From Dialister sp. CAG:486 (GTDB taxonomy: Bacteria; Bacillota; Negativicutes; Veillonellales; Dialisteraceae): 10,612 bases of DNA. The stretch covers positions 1-10,612 of the forward strand of contig FR879603.1 of the NCBI GenBank assembly GCA_000434475.1, written 5' to 3'. Positions 1 to 6,233 of the stretch are shown piece after piece. The position numbers were made by a program, and so were the translations under genes. Under the pieces are notes generated by a model. That model was given only the letters and a program-made list of their open reading frames with translations, searched no databases and had not been told where the DNA came from. The stretch's first letter is position 1; every line of letters begins with the position of its first letter.

Positions 1-158
1 AGAACAGCTGCGACCTGAGCCGAAGGATCTCGGCGAAGCCGCTACCTTCACTCCTCACTCCTCATTCCTCATTCGAGCAGAGCTTTCATTCATAATCCAG
101 AGACAGCACGCCCCACGGGCTAACCCTGAAACCCTATTTTTCCAAAGAAGGAGCCCTT
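1..158. repeat. Intergenic repeat mosaic, copy 1 (palindrome, heptamers, conserved tail)
   Basis: No gene is visible in this stretch. It holds a small palindrome CGGCGAAGCCG (31-41), then 7-bp tandem units (ACTCCTC, ACTCCTC, ATTCCTC, ATTCG; 50-75), and then a tail with GCACGCCCC and GGGCTAACCCTGAA (106-130). The same modules recur in the same order at 2077-2211, and the first two recur at 4222-4280. The tail stops about 20 bases before the ribosome binding site of the FIST-GGDEF gene. The element looks like a dispersed non-coding repeat (REP/MITE-like). It has no transposase and its family is not recognised. Confidence 0.7.
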
Positions 159-1946
159 ATGAAACCGTACTCATATACCATTTCCAAGCCCTCCGAGATC
201 GGAGGCGTCATCCGTGCCTTTCGTTCCCTTGGCGCGTCCGGATGCTCCCTTCTGATCTCCATCTTCACCGCCTACACGAAGAAAGATGGCCTTCAGAAGA
301 TGGTGGATGCACTGTCTCTATCCTTTCCGGAGGCGGAGATTTCCGGGATGACAAGCAGCGTATGCATCGAACAGGGTGTGAACCGCACCGAAAAGATCAT
401 CATCCTTTTCGAAGTCTTCGAAAAAACATATATCCACACGATCTGCTTCGACCATGCGCCGGGGAAGGAGGACGCTGTCGGATGGGCCGTGATGGATGAG
501 ATCAATAAGATCTCCCGGCCCCTCTGCGGCATTGAGATCCTGGCCTCCCAGAGCGATCACCGTTTTTCCGACTTCTCGCCCTTCCTGAACGTACTGACGC
601 ACGAGCTGCCATCGACGCTTCCCGTCTGGGGCGCACTCGCGGATTCACAGACCTGGCCGAACCATACCTATGTCTTTTCCAAGAAATACATCTCAACGGC
701 CGGGCTGGTCCTTCGCGTCTATACAGGCGATATCTCCATCATGCTCAACCATGTCCTGGGCTTCCGCCCGCTCTCTCGTCCCCTGACCGTGACCGCGATG
801 GACGGCCCTATGATCATCAAAGAGCTCGACCACAAACCTGCGGTCTACTACTACGATAAATACATCCACACCCCTGATTTTCAGGAGCAGTCGCTCCCAT
901 TTCCGTTGCTCCAGCTGGCGGATGGCTATGTCCATGCACACCTGCCGCAGGGACGCACGCTCGATGGCGGCATCCTTTTCAATATCCGCTGCGCCGTCGG
1001 TACAGAGATGCGCCTTTCCTACGGCGACCCGGAGCTGATGCTCGCAGAAACGAAGAAGATCTGGGAGCAAATGCATGAATTCGGAGGCGAAAGCGCGCAC
1101 ATTCTCTCCTGCGCCGCGCGCTACCAGTTCCTCAATAAGAACCTCGGCGACGTCCTTGCCAATTACAACCATGTCACCCCTTCCTTCGGCATCTACGCCC
1201 ATGGAGAAATATACCGCGCCGGGCAGCGTCTCGTCGCCGCCCATCTGACGGGAAATGTCGTCGTCTTCCGCGAAGCAGAAGAGGCGCAGCAAAAGGATGT
1301 CTCCTATAACCCCGTCCACCTGACGCAGCACATGTCCCATCTCCTGCAGATGGCGACCTTCGTCAGCACCGCCATGAAAGAGCTGGAAGAGACGAAGGAC
1401 GCTCTCCAATTCGCTGCGACCCACGACAGCCTCTCCGGTCTTTTCAATCGCGGTGCGATGGAAAAGTACCTCGCCCAGTACGTCAAAAACAATGCGGGGA
1501 TCGGGATGCCGCTGTCTGCCATCATGATCGATCTCGATCATTTCAAGGAGATCAATGATACCTATGGCCACTCCATCGGCGATGCCGTCATCCGCACCCT
1601 TGCCGATCTCATGAAGAAGCACACCGCAGGCAGAGGCTACGCCGGCCGCTGGGGCGGTGATGAATTCCTCATCATCCTTCCCGGCTCCACGCTGGAAACG
1701 GCGGAGACGCTCTCCATCCACATGAAGGATGACCTTCTCCACGCCCATGTCCTCCCGGACGATTCCCCCGTCAGCGCCAGCTTCGGTGTCACCATTGCCC
1801 GCCCTGGCGAGCTTGAGCAGAGCTTCTACAAGAGGGTCGATAACGCGCTCTATACCTCCAAGGAAAGCGGAAAGAACCGCATCACCATCTTCGATGCCAA
1901 TGGAACGGCAAAGGCGCTGACGATGCAGGAGACTGGTGACTGGTGA
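159..1946 (+). CDS. FIST sensor domain - GGDEF diguanylate cyclase fusion
   Basis: 595 aa, predicted cytoplasmic: no signal peptide or clear membrane helix. Residues about 25-205 look like a FIST N domain and about 215-370 like FIST C (GIYAHGEIY at about 344 fits the conserved G-x-x-x-x-GE motif). A short helical linker (about 395-418) leads into a GGDEF domain (about 420-578) with HDSLSGLFNR, IDLDHFKEIND and an intact GGDEF at 499-503. FIST domains are thought to bind small ligands such as amino acids, and GGDEF domains make cyclic di-GMP from two GTP. The inferred role is a ligand-controlled diguanylate cyclase. The position of the inhibitory I-site (RxxD) reads R-G-Y-A, so product inhibition through that site is probably lost. 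The ATG follows AAGGAG by 5 bases. The stop codon and the last residues (ETGDW) are supplied by the first units of a 7-bp repeat array, so the original C-terminus may have been altered. The ligand cannot be told from sequence. Confidence 0.93.
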   Translation: MKPYSYTISKPSEIGGVIRAFRSLGASGCSLLISIFTAYTKKDGLQKMVDALSLSFPEAEISGMTSSVCIEQGVNRTEKIIILFEVFEKTYIHTICFDHAPGKEDAVGWAVMDEINKISRPLCGIEILASQSDHRFSDFSPFLNVLTHELPSTLPVWGALADSQTWPNHTYVFSKKYISTAGLVLRVYTGDISIMLNHVLGFRPLSRPLTVTAMDGPMIIKELDHKPAVYYYDKYIHTPDFQEQSLPFPLLQLADGYVHAHLPQGRTLDGGILFNIRCAVGTEMRLSYGDPELMLAETKKIWEQMHEFGGESAHILSCAARYQFLNKNLGDVLANYNHVTPSFGIYAHGEIYRAGQRLVAAHLTGNVVVFREAEEAQQKDVSYNPVHLTQHMSHLLQMATFVSTAMKELEETKDALQFAATHDSLSGLFNRGAMEKYLAQYVKNNAGIGMPLSAIMIDLDHFKEINDTYGHSIGDAVIRTLADLMKKHTAGRGYAGRWGGDEFLIILPGSTLETAETLSIHMKDDLLHAHVLPDDSPVSASFGVTIARPGELEQSFYKRVDNALYTSKESGKNRITIFDANGTAKALTMQETGDW

Positions 1947-2005
1947 CTGGTGACTGGTGACTAGGGACTAGGGACTAGGGATTAGGGACTAGGGATTAGG
2001 GATTA
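1931..2005. repeat. Heptamer tandem array A (GACTGGT / GACTAGG / GATTAGG)
   Basis: Ten consecutive 7-bp units plus a partial one: three GACTGGT, four GACTAGG, then GATTAGG, GACTAGG, GATTAGG. Units change by single-base substitutions while the 7-bp period is kept exactly. The array begins inside the last codons of the FIST-GGDEF gene and provides its TGA stop. A 7-bp period does not preserve reading frame, and the array has no open frame of its own. It resembles the short tandemly repeated heptamers described in other bacterial genomes (STRR type). Confidence 0.9.
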
Positions 2006-2035
2006 GACTAAGAGACGGGGAGACTAGGAGACATC

Positions 2036-2057
2036 AGACATCAGACTTCTGATGTCT
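2036..2057. repeat. Perfect inverted repeat AGACATCAGA-ct-TCTGATGTCT
   Basis: Two 10-bp perfectly complementary arms (2036-2045 and 2048-2057) are separated by two bases. A direct copy of part of the left arm (ACATCAG at about 2031) allows an alternative register. The right arm is followed by CACTTCTAACG, with no U-tract, so this is not a canonical terminator. It lies between heptamer array A and the GC palindromes and is best read as part of the repeat mosaic. Confidence 0.6.
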
Positions 2058-2076
2058 CACTTCTAACGCCTCAAGC

Positions 2077-2211
2077 GGGCATTGCCCCATATATATTCGC
2101 GGCAAAGCCGCCACCTCAACCTTGAACCTTGAACCCTGAACCCTGAACCTTGAACCTTGAACCCTCTTTCGCTCAATCCAAGGGCGGCACGCCCCTAGGG
2201 CTAACCCTGAA
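2077..2211. repeat. Intergenic repeat mosaic, copy 2, with heptamer array B
   Basis: In order: palindrome GGGCATTGCCC (2077-2087), an AT spacer, palindrome GCGGCAAAGCCGC (2099-2111), six 7-bp units of CCTTGAA/CCCTGAA (2120-2161), palindrome GGGCGGCACGCCC (2182-2194), then AGGGCTAACCCTGAA. Copy 1 (1-158) has the second palindrome and the tail but a different heptamer (ACTCCTC). Copy 3 (4222-4280) has both first palindromes and ATTCCTM heptamers. The palindromes look conserved while the heptamer between them varies from copy to copy. Confidence 0.75.
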
Positions 2212-2257
2212 GTTTGAAAGCAGGGATGATTAGTGGCTAGGGATTGGGAGCCTCGAG

Positions 2258-2282
2258 TGACTAGTGACTAGTGACTGGTGAT
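2258..2282. repeat. Heptamer array C (TGACTAG / TGACTGG)
   Basis: Three 7-bp units (TGACTAG, TGACTAG, TGACTGG), then a degenerate TGATGG. This is the same family as array A in a different phase. It lies immediately before the hairpin downstream of mdcA. The stretch 2212-2257 contains further degraded units (for example TGATTAG, TGGCTAGG) and no gene. Confidence 0.7.
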
Positions 2283-2288
2283 GGGGGT

Positions 2289-2331
2289 GTCTGTGAAGAA
2301 ATGGGGATTCATTTCTTCACAGACCCTTTTT
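2289..2331. terminator. Strong 14-bp hairpin downstream of mdcA
   Basis: Arms GTCTGTGAAGAAAT (2289-2302) and ATTTCTTCACAGAC (2311-2324) are perfectly complementary around an 8-base loop. The run of T follows on the plus strand (2327-2331), so the classical terminator reading is for rightward transcripts. For leftward mdcA transcripts the same hairpin sits 10 bases past the stop codon without a U-tract, so there it may protect the 3' end or terminate weakly. A rightward role would end read-through from the FIST-GGDEF gene before mdcA. Confidence 0.7.
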
Positions 2332-2341
2332 CATGCTGTCA

Positions 2342-4015
2342 TTACCAGTTTCTGAACTTAGCCGGTGGGTTGTAAAGACCGCCGGACCAGTCCACAAGGT
2401 CCTTCATATTCTTGGCAGCGAGGAGGTCGCGTGTCGCCTGAGACGGATCGATCCCGAAATCTTCCGGCAGCTTGACGATGCCTTCCTTTCTGAGCTTCTT
2501 GGTGATCTCCGGATCTTCGAGCTTGCCGACTTCCGTCTTGCCTGCTACCGCACGGATCGCATTCATGCGTTCTTCCATGTTGTGGCACTTGTGGAGGTAA
2601 GCGATGCCGACTTCGGAAACGATGTGGGTGAGGTCATCGGAGTAGATCATGATCGGTTCGAGATCAAGGTTTGCATTCTTCTTCAGAGCGACGGCGTCGA
2701 GCTGATCGACGAAGCCCGGGAAGCCTTTTTCAGAGACGGTCGTGATCATCTGGACGACGAGCTTCTTGCCGCGGTTGCGGTCGCCCATGAGTTCGTAGCG
2801 GTTCGCCACTTCTTCGCCCGCTTTTTTCCATGCCGGAGTGACATGACGGCGGCCTTTGGCATCGCAGCCCATGTTCGGAGCGCCGCCGAAGCCTGCGACA
2901 TTGTTCTTGGTCGCGGTGGAAGAGTTGCCGAAGCGGTCGATCTGCATGGTGGAGCCGATAAACATATCAGCGGCATAGTGACCGGCAGCCTGGCAGAAGG
3001 CACGGTTTGAACGCATGGTGCCATCCGGGCCGACAGCGAAAACGTCGCTTCTGGCTTTGATGTATTCTTCCATGCCGACTTCCGAGCCGAAGGAGTAGAT
3101 GGCCTGCGCCCAGCCGGTCTCAATGGCCGGGATCAGGGTCGGATGCGGATTCAGTACCCAATGGGTGCAGATCTTGCCGCGCAGTCCCAGAGATTCACCG
3201 AAGGTCGGGAGCAGCAGCTCGACAGCAGCGGTATCGAAGCCGACGCCGTGGTTCAGGACTTTGACGCCGTATTCTTCGTAAATGCCGCGGATCGCCATCA
3301 TAGCCTTTAGGATACGTTCATTCGAGATCTTTGCCGGATCTCTGGTGAAGAGCGGGTTCAGCATGTATGGTGTCGGGCTTTCGATGACGAAGTCGACCCA
3401 GTCAGCCGGGATATCGACACGCGGGAGCTTGTCAACGATCTGATTGACCTGGAAAATGACGATGCCCTGATTGAATTTCGTCGCTTCGACGATCGCCGGG
3501 GTGTCTTCGGTGGAGAAGCCGGTGTAAATGTTGCCGGCTGCATCCGCATAGTCAGCGCAGACGAGGGAAACTCTCGGCACGAGGTCGATGAAGTAGCGGG
3601 AATACATTTCAAGGTAGGTATGGATAGCGCCGAGTTCGACACCGTCATTCTGGACCATCTGCGCCAGACGCTTGCCCTGGCTGCCTGCATAAGCGAAGTC
3701 CAGCTTTCTCGCGATGCCTTTATCAAAAACGTCCAGATGTTCCGGAATGGAGAGGGTGGACTGGATCATATGGAGATCATGCACTTTGGACGGATCCACC
3801 TTGCAGAGCTCTTTCGCGAGGAAATCCGCCTGTTTCTGGTTATCGCCTTCGATATTGACTTTATCGCCCGGGCGAAGGACCGCTTCAAGGACTTTGACGG
3901 TATTGGCTGCGTCAACGATCTTTCCCTCTGCATACGGAGCGGCAGCTGCAATGCGTGCTGCGGTATCGTCTCCTCTGGTGTGCCAGTTCTTATTGCATGG
4001 TTTGATTTCTAACAT
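2342..4015 (-). CDS. mdcA: Malonate decarboxylase, alpha subunit (acetyl-ACP:malonate ACP transferase)
   Basis: 557 aa, the usual full length for MdcA/MadA. In the known enzyme this subunit swaps acetyl for malonyl on the 2'-(5''-phosphoribosyl)-3'-dephospho-CoA group of the acyl carrier subunit, so that malonyl-ACP can be decarboxylated. Family blocks as recalled from MdcA: EGDNQKQADFL, KVHDLHMIQS, FDKGIARKLDFA, GAIHTYLEMY, STEDTPAIVEA, CTHWVLNPHPTLIPAIETGW, GPDGTMRSNRAFCQ, MFIGST, FGGAPNMG, RGKKLVVQMI and the C-terminal GLYNPPAKFRNW. The ATG at 4015 is chosen over an upstream TTG (4033) because AAAGGAAG lies 8 bases before it and the TTG would sit within that site. The gene stands alone: no mdcB, C, D, E, G or H is in the window, although these usually form one operon. 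An alternative is a stand-alone malonate/acyl-CoA transferase. The family call is secure; the physiological role in isolation is not. Confidence 0.93.
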   Translation of the reverse strand: MLEIKPCNKNWHTRGDDTAARIAAAAPYAEGKIVDAANTVKVLEAVLRPGDKVNIEGDNQKQADFLAKELCKVDPSKVHDLHMIQSTLSIPEHLDVFDKGIARKLDFAYAGSQGKRLAQMVQNDGVELGAIHTYLEMYSRYFIDLVPRVSLVCADYADAAGNIYTGFSTEDTPAIVEATKFNQGIVIFQVNQIVDKLPRVDIPADWVDFVIESPTPYMLNPLFTRDPAKISNERILKAMMAIRGIYEEYGVKVLNHGVGFDTAAVELLLPTFGESLGLRGKICTHWVLNPHPTLIPAIETGWAQAIYSFGSEVGMEEYIKARSDVFAVGPDGTMRSNRAFCQAAGHYAADMFIGSTMQIDRFGNSSTATKNNVAGFGGAPNMGCDAKGRRHVTPAWKKAGEEVANRYELMGDRNRGKKLVVQMITTVSEKGFPGFVDQLDAVALKKNANLDLEPIMIYSDDLTHIVSEVGIAYLHKCHNMEERMNAIRAVAGKTEVGKLEDPEITKKLRKEGIVKLPEDFGIDPSQATRDLLAAKNMKDLVDWSGGLYNPPAKFRNW

Positions 4016-4055
4016 GAATGGACTTCCTTTCAATAAAAATAGGGTTGTACAGAAA

Positions 4056-4094
4056 TAAGTATATAAGTATACAGGTTTTCATTATTATTGTTGT
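4056..4094 (-). promoter_or_regulatory. Candidate mdcA promoter with overlapping operator-like repeat
   Basis: Read leftward, ACAACA (4089-4094) is separated by 17 bases from TATACT (4066-4071), with a transcript start near 4060. The -35 is poor (3 of 6 consensus bases). The -10 lies within a 14-bp imperfect palindrome, GTATATAAGTATAC (4059-4072), made of two abutting TAAGTATA units (4056-4071). GTATAC-centred operators are common for GntR/FadR-type repressors, which often control malonate genes. Binding here is inference. Confidence 0.4.
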
Positions 4095-4148
4095 TGTTTC
4101 TTCCCTATCATAACAAATAGGGGCGGTAAGAGGAAAGGGGGGTTGGGA

Positions 4149-4280
4149 GCTAGTGACTGGTGACTGGTGACTAGTAGCTAGGGATTAGGGATTAGGGGCT
4201 GGTGACTGAAATGCCGCTTTCGGGCATCGCCCCATATATACGCGGCGAAGCCGCCACCTTCATTCCTAATTCCTCATTCG
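4149..4280. repeat. Heptamer array D and intergenic repeat mosaic, copy 3
   Basis: 4149-4208 contains degenerate 7-bp units of the array A family (TGACTGG, TGACTAG, GATTAGG). Then come palindromes GGGCATCGCCC (4222-4232) and GCGGCGAAGCCGC (4242-4254) and heptamers ATTCCTA, ATTCCTC, ATTCG (to 4280). Copy 1 ends its heptamers in the same CATTCG. The LytTR coding sequence begins immediately after this boundary. Confidence 0.75.
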
Positions 4281-4570
4281 CGCAGGAAATCGTCCTGATT
4301 TCCACCGAGAAATCCGACCGCTCTCTCTTCTATACGACGAGCGGGATCATCGAGTCGAAGATGACGCTCCGCGACATCGAGTCTCTCCTCTTCCCCCTAG
4401 GCTTCTTCCGCACGCACAAGGGCTACATCGTGAACCTTTCCATGATCCAGGAAATCCAGAATCAGGACAATGGCACCCTTCTCCTGACGCTTGCCCATTA
4501 CCCCAGAGAAAAAGTGCCCGTCTCCAGGCACTATATCAAGGACTTCAAGAATACGCTCCATTTGGTTTAG
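4281..4570 (+). pseudogene. 5'-truncated LytTR DNA-binding domain, fused to a repeat
   Basis: About 95 residues match most of a LytTR domain: the EIVLIS strand, SKMTLRDIESLL, the characteristic FFRTHKGYIVNLSMIQEI, an NGTLLLTL strand and PVSRHYIKDFKNTLHLV at the end. LytTR domains bind DNA in response regulators and stand-alone regulators. The first beta-strand and any receiver or sensor domain are missing. Upstream, the frame stays open only by reading through the repeat (possible GTG at 4202, encoding the palindromes). There is no convincing ribosome binding site. I read this as the 3' remnant of a regulator cut by the repeat element. A small functional LytTR protein from GTG 4202 (122 aa) is possible but less likely. 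It converges on the amidase gene with a 36-base gap and no clear terminator. Confidence 0.7.
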
Positions 4571-4606
4571 ATAGGAGAAGGTATTCCTGATCTGTTCAGT
4601 CCGCAC

Positions 4607-6088
4607 TCAGTCTTCCAAGGCCGGCGTGGATACAGGCATTTTTCTGAAATGGGAATGTTGTTCAAAGCTGTAAGCAATTTCAATGAGCACCGGTTCGCTC
4701 CATGGCCGCCCAATGATTTCCATCCCGACAGGAACTCCAATCGGTGCCTCTGGTGAGGGGGCAAATCCGGCAGGGACGCAAATGGACGGGAAACCTGTTG
4801 ATGAACAAAGCACGCCATTTCTCTGCAGCTGATTGCTGCCAATTTTGCACACCAGTTGCTGCTGGTGGGGATAGACCATGGCATCCAAGTGCAAGTCTGC
4901 CATGATTTTCATGACTTCCCGGCGTACGGCAATTTTGTTATACATTTTTTCTAAATAACGAGGACTCCCCACCTGCCGTGTCATAGCATCTCTCATATTT
5001 CCTTCCGAGAATGGATGGAAAAGTCCCTTGTCCAAAATATCTTTCATAGAGTGAACGGGCCATTGGGGAGGTAATGTTTCCAGATAGCTGTTAAGATCAT
5101 GGCAGAAATCATCGAGGTGTACCGATACTTCCTCATTCAGATACGGCTGGTCGATCTGGTTTTCCACCTCGACCAAGGTCGCCCCGTGATCTCTAAATAC
5201 CTGCAATGCAGTTTCAATCACTTGATTGGTAGATTCATTGCATTTTTCTTTTCCAAATAAACTTTTGAGTATCCCGATCCGCTTTCCTTCCATGCCATCT
5301 TTTTGTAAATGGTCGATGTAGCTGTCTCTTTTCTGCCCTACGCTCCATGCCGTTTCTGCATCCTTCTCATCGTAGCCGACAATGACATCCAAGGTCCGCA
5401 CAGCATCTTCTACTGTGCGGCAAATAGGACCTGCTGTATCCTGTGTCAGAGAATAGGGGATAATCCCAGCGCGCGATACCAGTCCGATGGTCGGGCGGAT
5501 CCCGACCAGACTATTGGCCGAAGCAGGAGAGCGAACGGAATTGATCGTATCCGTCCCCATTCCGATAATCCCAATATTCGCTGCAATAGAAGCACCTGTA
5601 CCGCCGGAAGATCCCCCAGGAGTTCTTGTCAGATCATAAGGATTGACTGTTTGTCCTAAGATCGAACTGATCGTTTCACCCCAGATCGCAAATTCATGTA
5701 AATTAGTTTTCGCCAAAATGCATGCCCCTGCCTGTTTCAATTTTTCTGTTACGAAAGCATTCTCTGTCGGTACCCATCCATTCAATGCAATAGAGCCTGC
5801 TGTGGTAGGCATGTCACTGGTATTGAAATTATCTTTCAGCATCACCGGGATCCCATGCAGGGGACCTTTTAAAGCATGATGTTCCTTCAGATAAGCATCT
5901 GCTGCAGCTGCTTCTTCCAAAATGTTCGGATTGACACAAATGATCGAATTGATTGCCGGTCCTTTCTTATCATAGGCTTCGATCCGCTGTAAATAGAACT
6001 TCATCAGCTCAACGGCTGTCAAAGAACCATCCAAATATGCCTGGTGTACTTTTGAAATCGTTGTTTCCATGAATTCAAAGTGTTCCAT
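4607..6088 (-). CDS. Amidase signature family hydrolase
   Basis: 493 aa. Amidase-signature enzymes hydrolyse amide bonds with a Ser-cisSer-Lys triad. The expected residues are visible: Lys85 in PVMLKDNFNT, Ser160 in PGGSSGG and Ser184 in GTDTINSVRSPA, followed by SLVGIRPT. Where most relatives read GTDTGGS, this one reads GTDTINS, changing residues near the oxyanion hole. No signal peptide is seen, so it is probably cytoplasmic. It is not a clear GatA: no gatB or gatC neighbours exist, and the C-terminal half (MVYPHQQQL, SSTGFPSICVPAGF) fits stand-alone amidases. The ATG at 6088 is preceded by AGGAG at 7 bases; an upstream TTG (6106) overlaps that site and is rejected. It lies 145 bases behind the AtoE-family gene and is probably co-transcribed with it. 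The substrate is unknown; the pairing suggests an amide whose hydrolysis product or precursor is imported by the transporter. Confidence 0.9.
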   Translation of the reverse strand: MEHFEFMETTISKVHQAYLDGSLTAVELMKFYLQRIEAYDKKGPAINSIICVNPNILEEAAAADAYLKEHHALKGPLHGIPVMLKDNFNTSDMPTTAGSIALNGWVPTENAFVTEKLKQAGACILAKTNLHEFAIWGETISSILGQTVNPYDLTRTPGGSSGGTGASIAANIGIIGMGTDTINSVRSPASANSLVGIRPTIGLVSRAGIIPYSLTQDTAGPICRTVEDAVRTLDVIVGYDEKDAETAWSVGQKRDSYIDHLQKDGMEGKRIGILKSLFGKEKCNESTNQVIETALQVFRDHGATLVEVENQIDQPYLNEEVSVHLDDFCHDLNSYLETLPPQWPVHSMKDILDKGLFHPFSEGNMRDAMTRQVGSPRYLEKMYNKIAVRREVMKIMADLHLDAMVYPHQQQLVCKIGSNQLQRNGVLCSSTGFPSICVPAGFAPSPEAPIGVPVGMEIIGRPWSEPVLIEIAYSFEQHSHFRKMPVSTPALED

Positions 6089-6233
6089 TTTTCTTCTCCT
6101 GTTCAATCATAACCTAATGCTCCTGCTTACTCGCGGTTGGTAGTTACTGTGACGGATCGTCTATCGCGAGACAAGAGAGAATATCCCTTATCTGATTTCT
6201 CACCATCTATTCTGGTGAATAGCCACGCCTATC
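6089..6233 (-). other. Transporter-amidase intercistronic region with hairpins
   Basis: 145 bases on the transcribed (minus) strand. Two possible hairpins are seen: TCACCA/TGGTGA just after the transporter gene (about 6203-6221) and CTCGCG/CGCGAG (6130-6135 with 6165-6170). Neither is followed by a U-run, so I do not call a terminator. They may shape mRNA processing or amidase expression. No promoter stands out. Confidence 0.4.

Noticed and set aside
693..1748. Long open frame antisense to the FIST-GGDEF gene (about 350 codons)
   Set aside because: It has no domain resemblance and no ribosome binding site, and it is opposite a clear gene. Its length follows from the codon bias of the real gene.
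1931..2282. Possible CRISPR array
   Set aside because: The units are 7 bp, contiguous and without spacers; no cas gene is present. They are simple tandem repeats.
2333..3010. Rightward open frame of 225 codons opposite mdcA
   Set aside because: It is antisense to strongly conserved MdcA blocks, has no recognisable protein features and appears to be a compositional shadow.
4607..6088. Glutamyl-tRNA(Gln) amidotransferase subunit A (gatA)
   Set aside because: No gatB or gatC neighbours exist, the nucleophile motif is divergent and the C-terminal part is unlike GatA.
6089..6233. Terminator or third HutP attenuator between transporter and amidase
   Set aside because: Hairpins exist and NAG triplets occur, but no U-run follows any stem.
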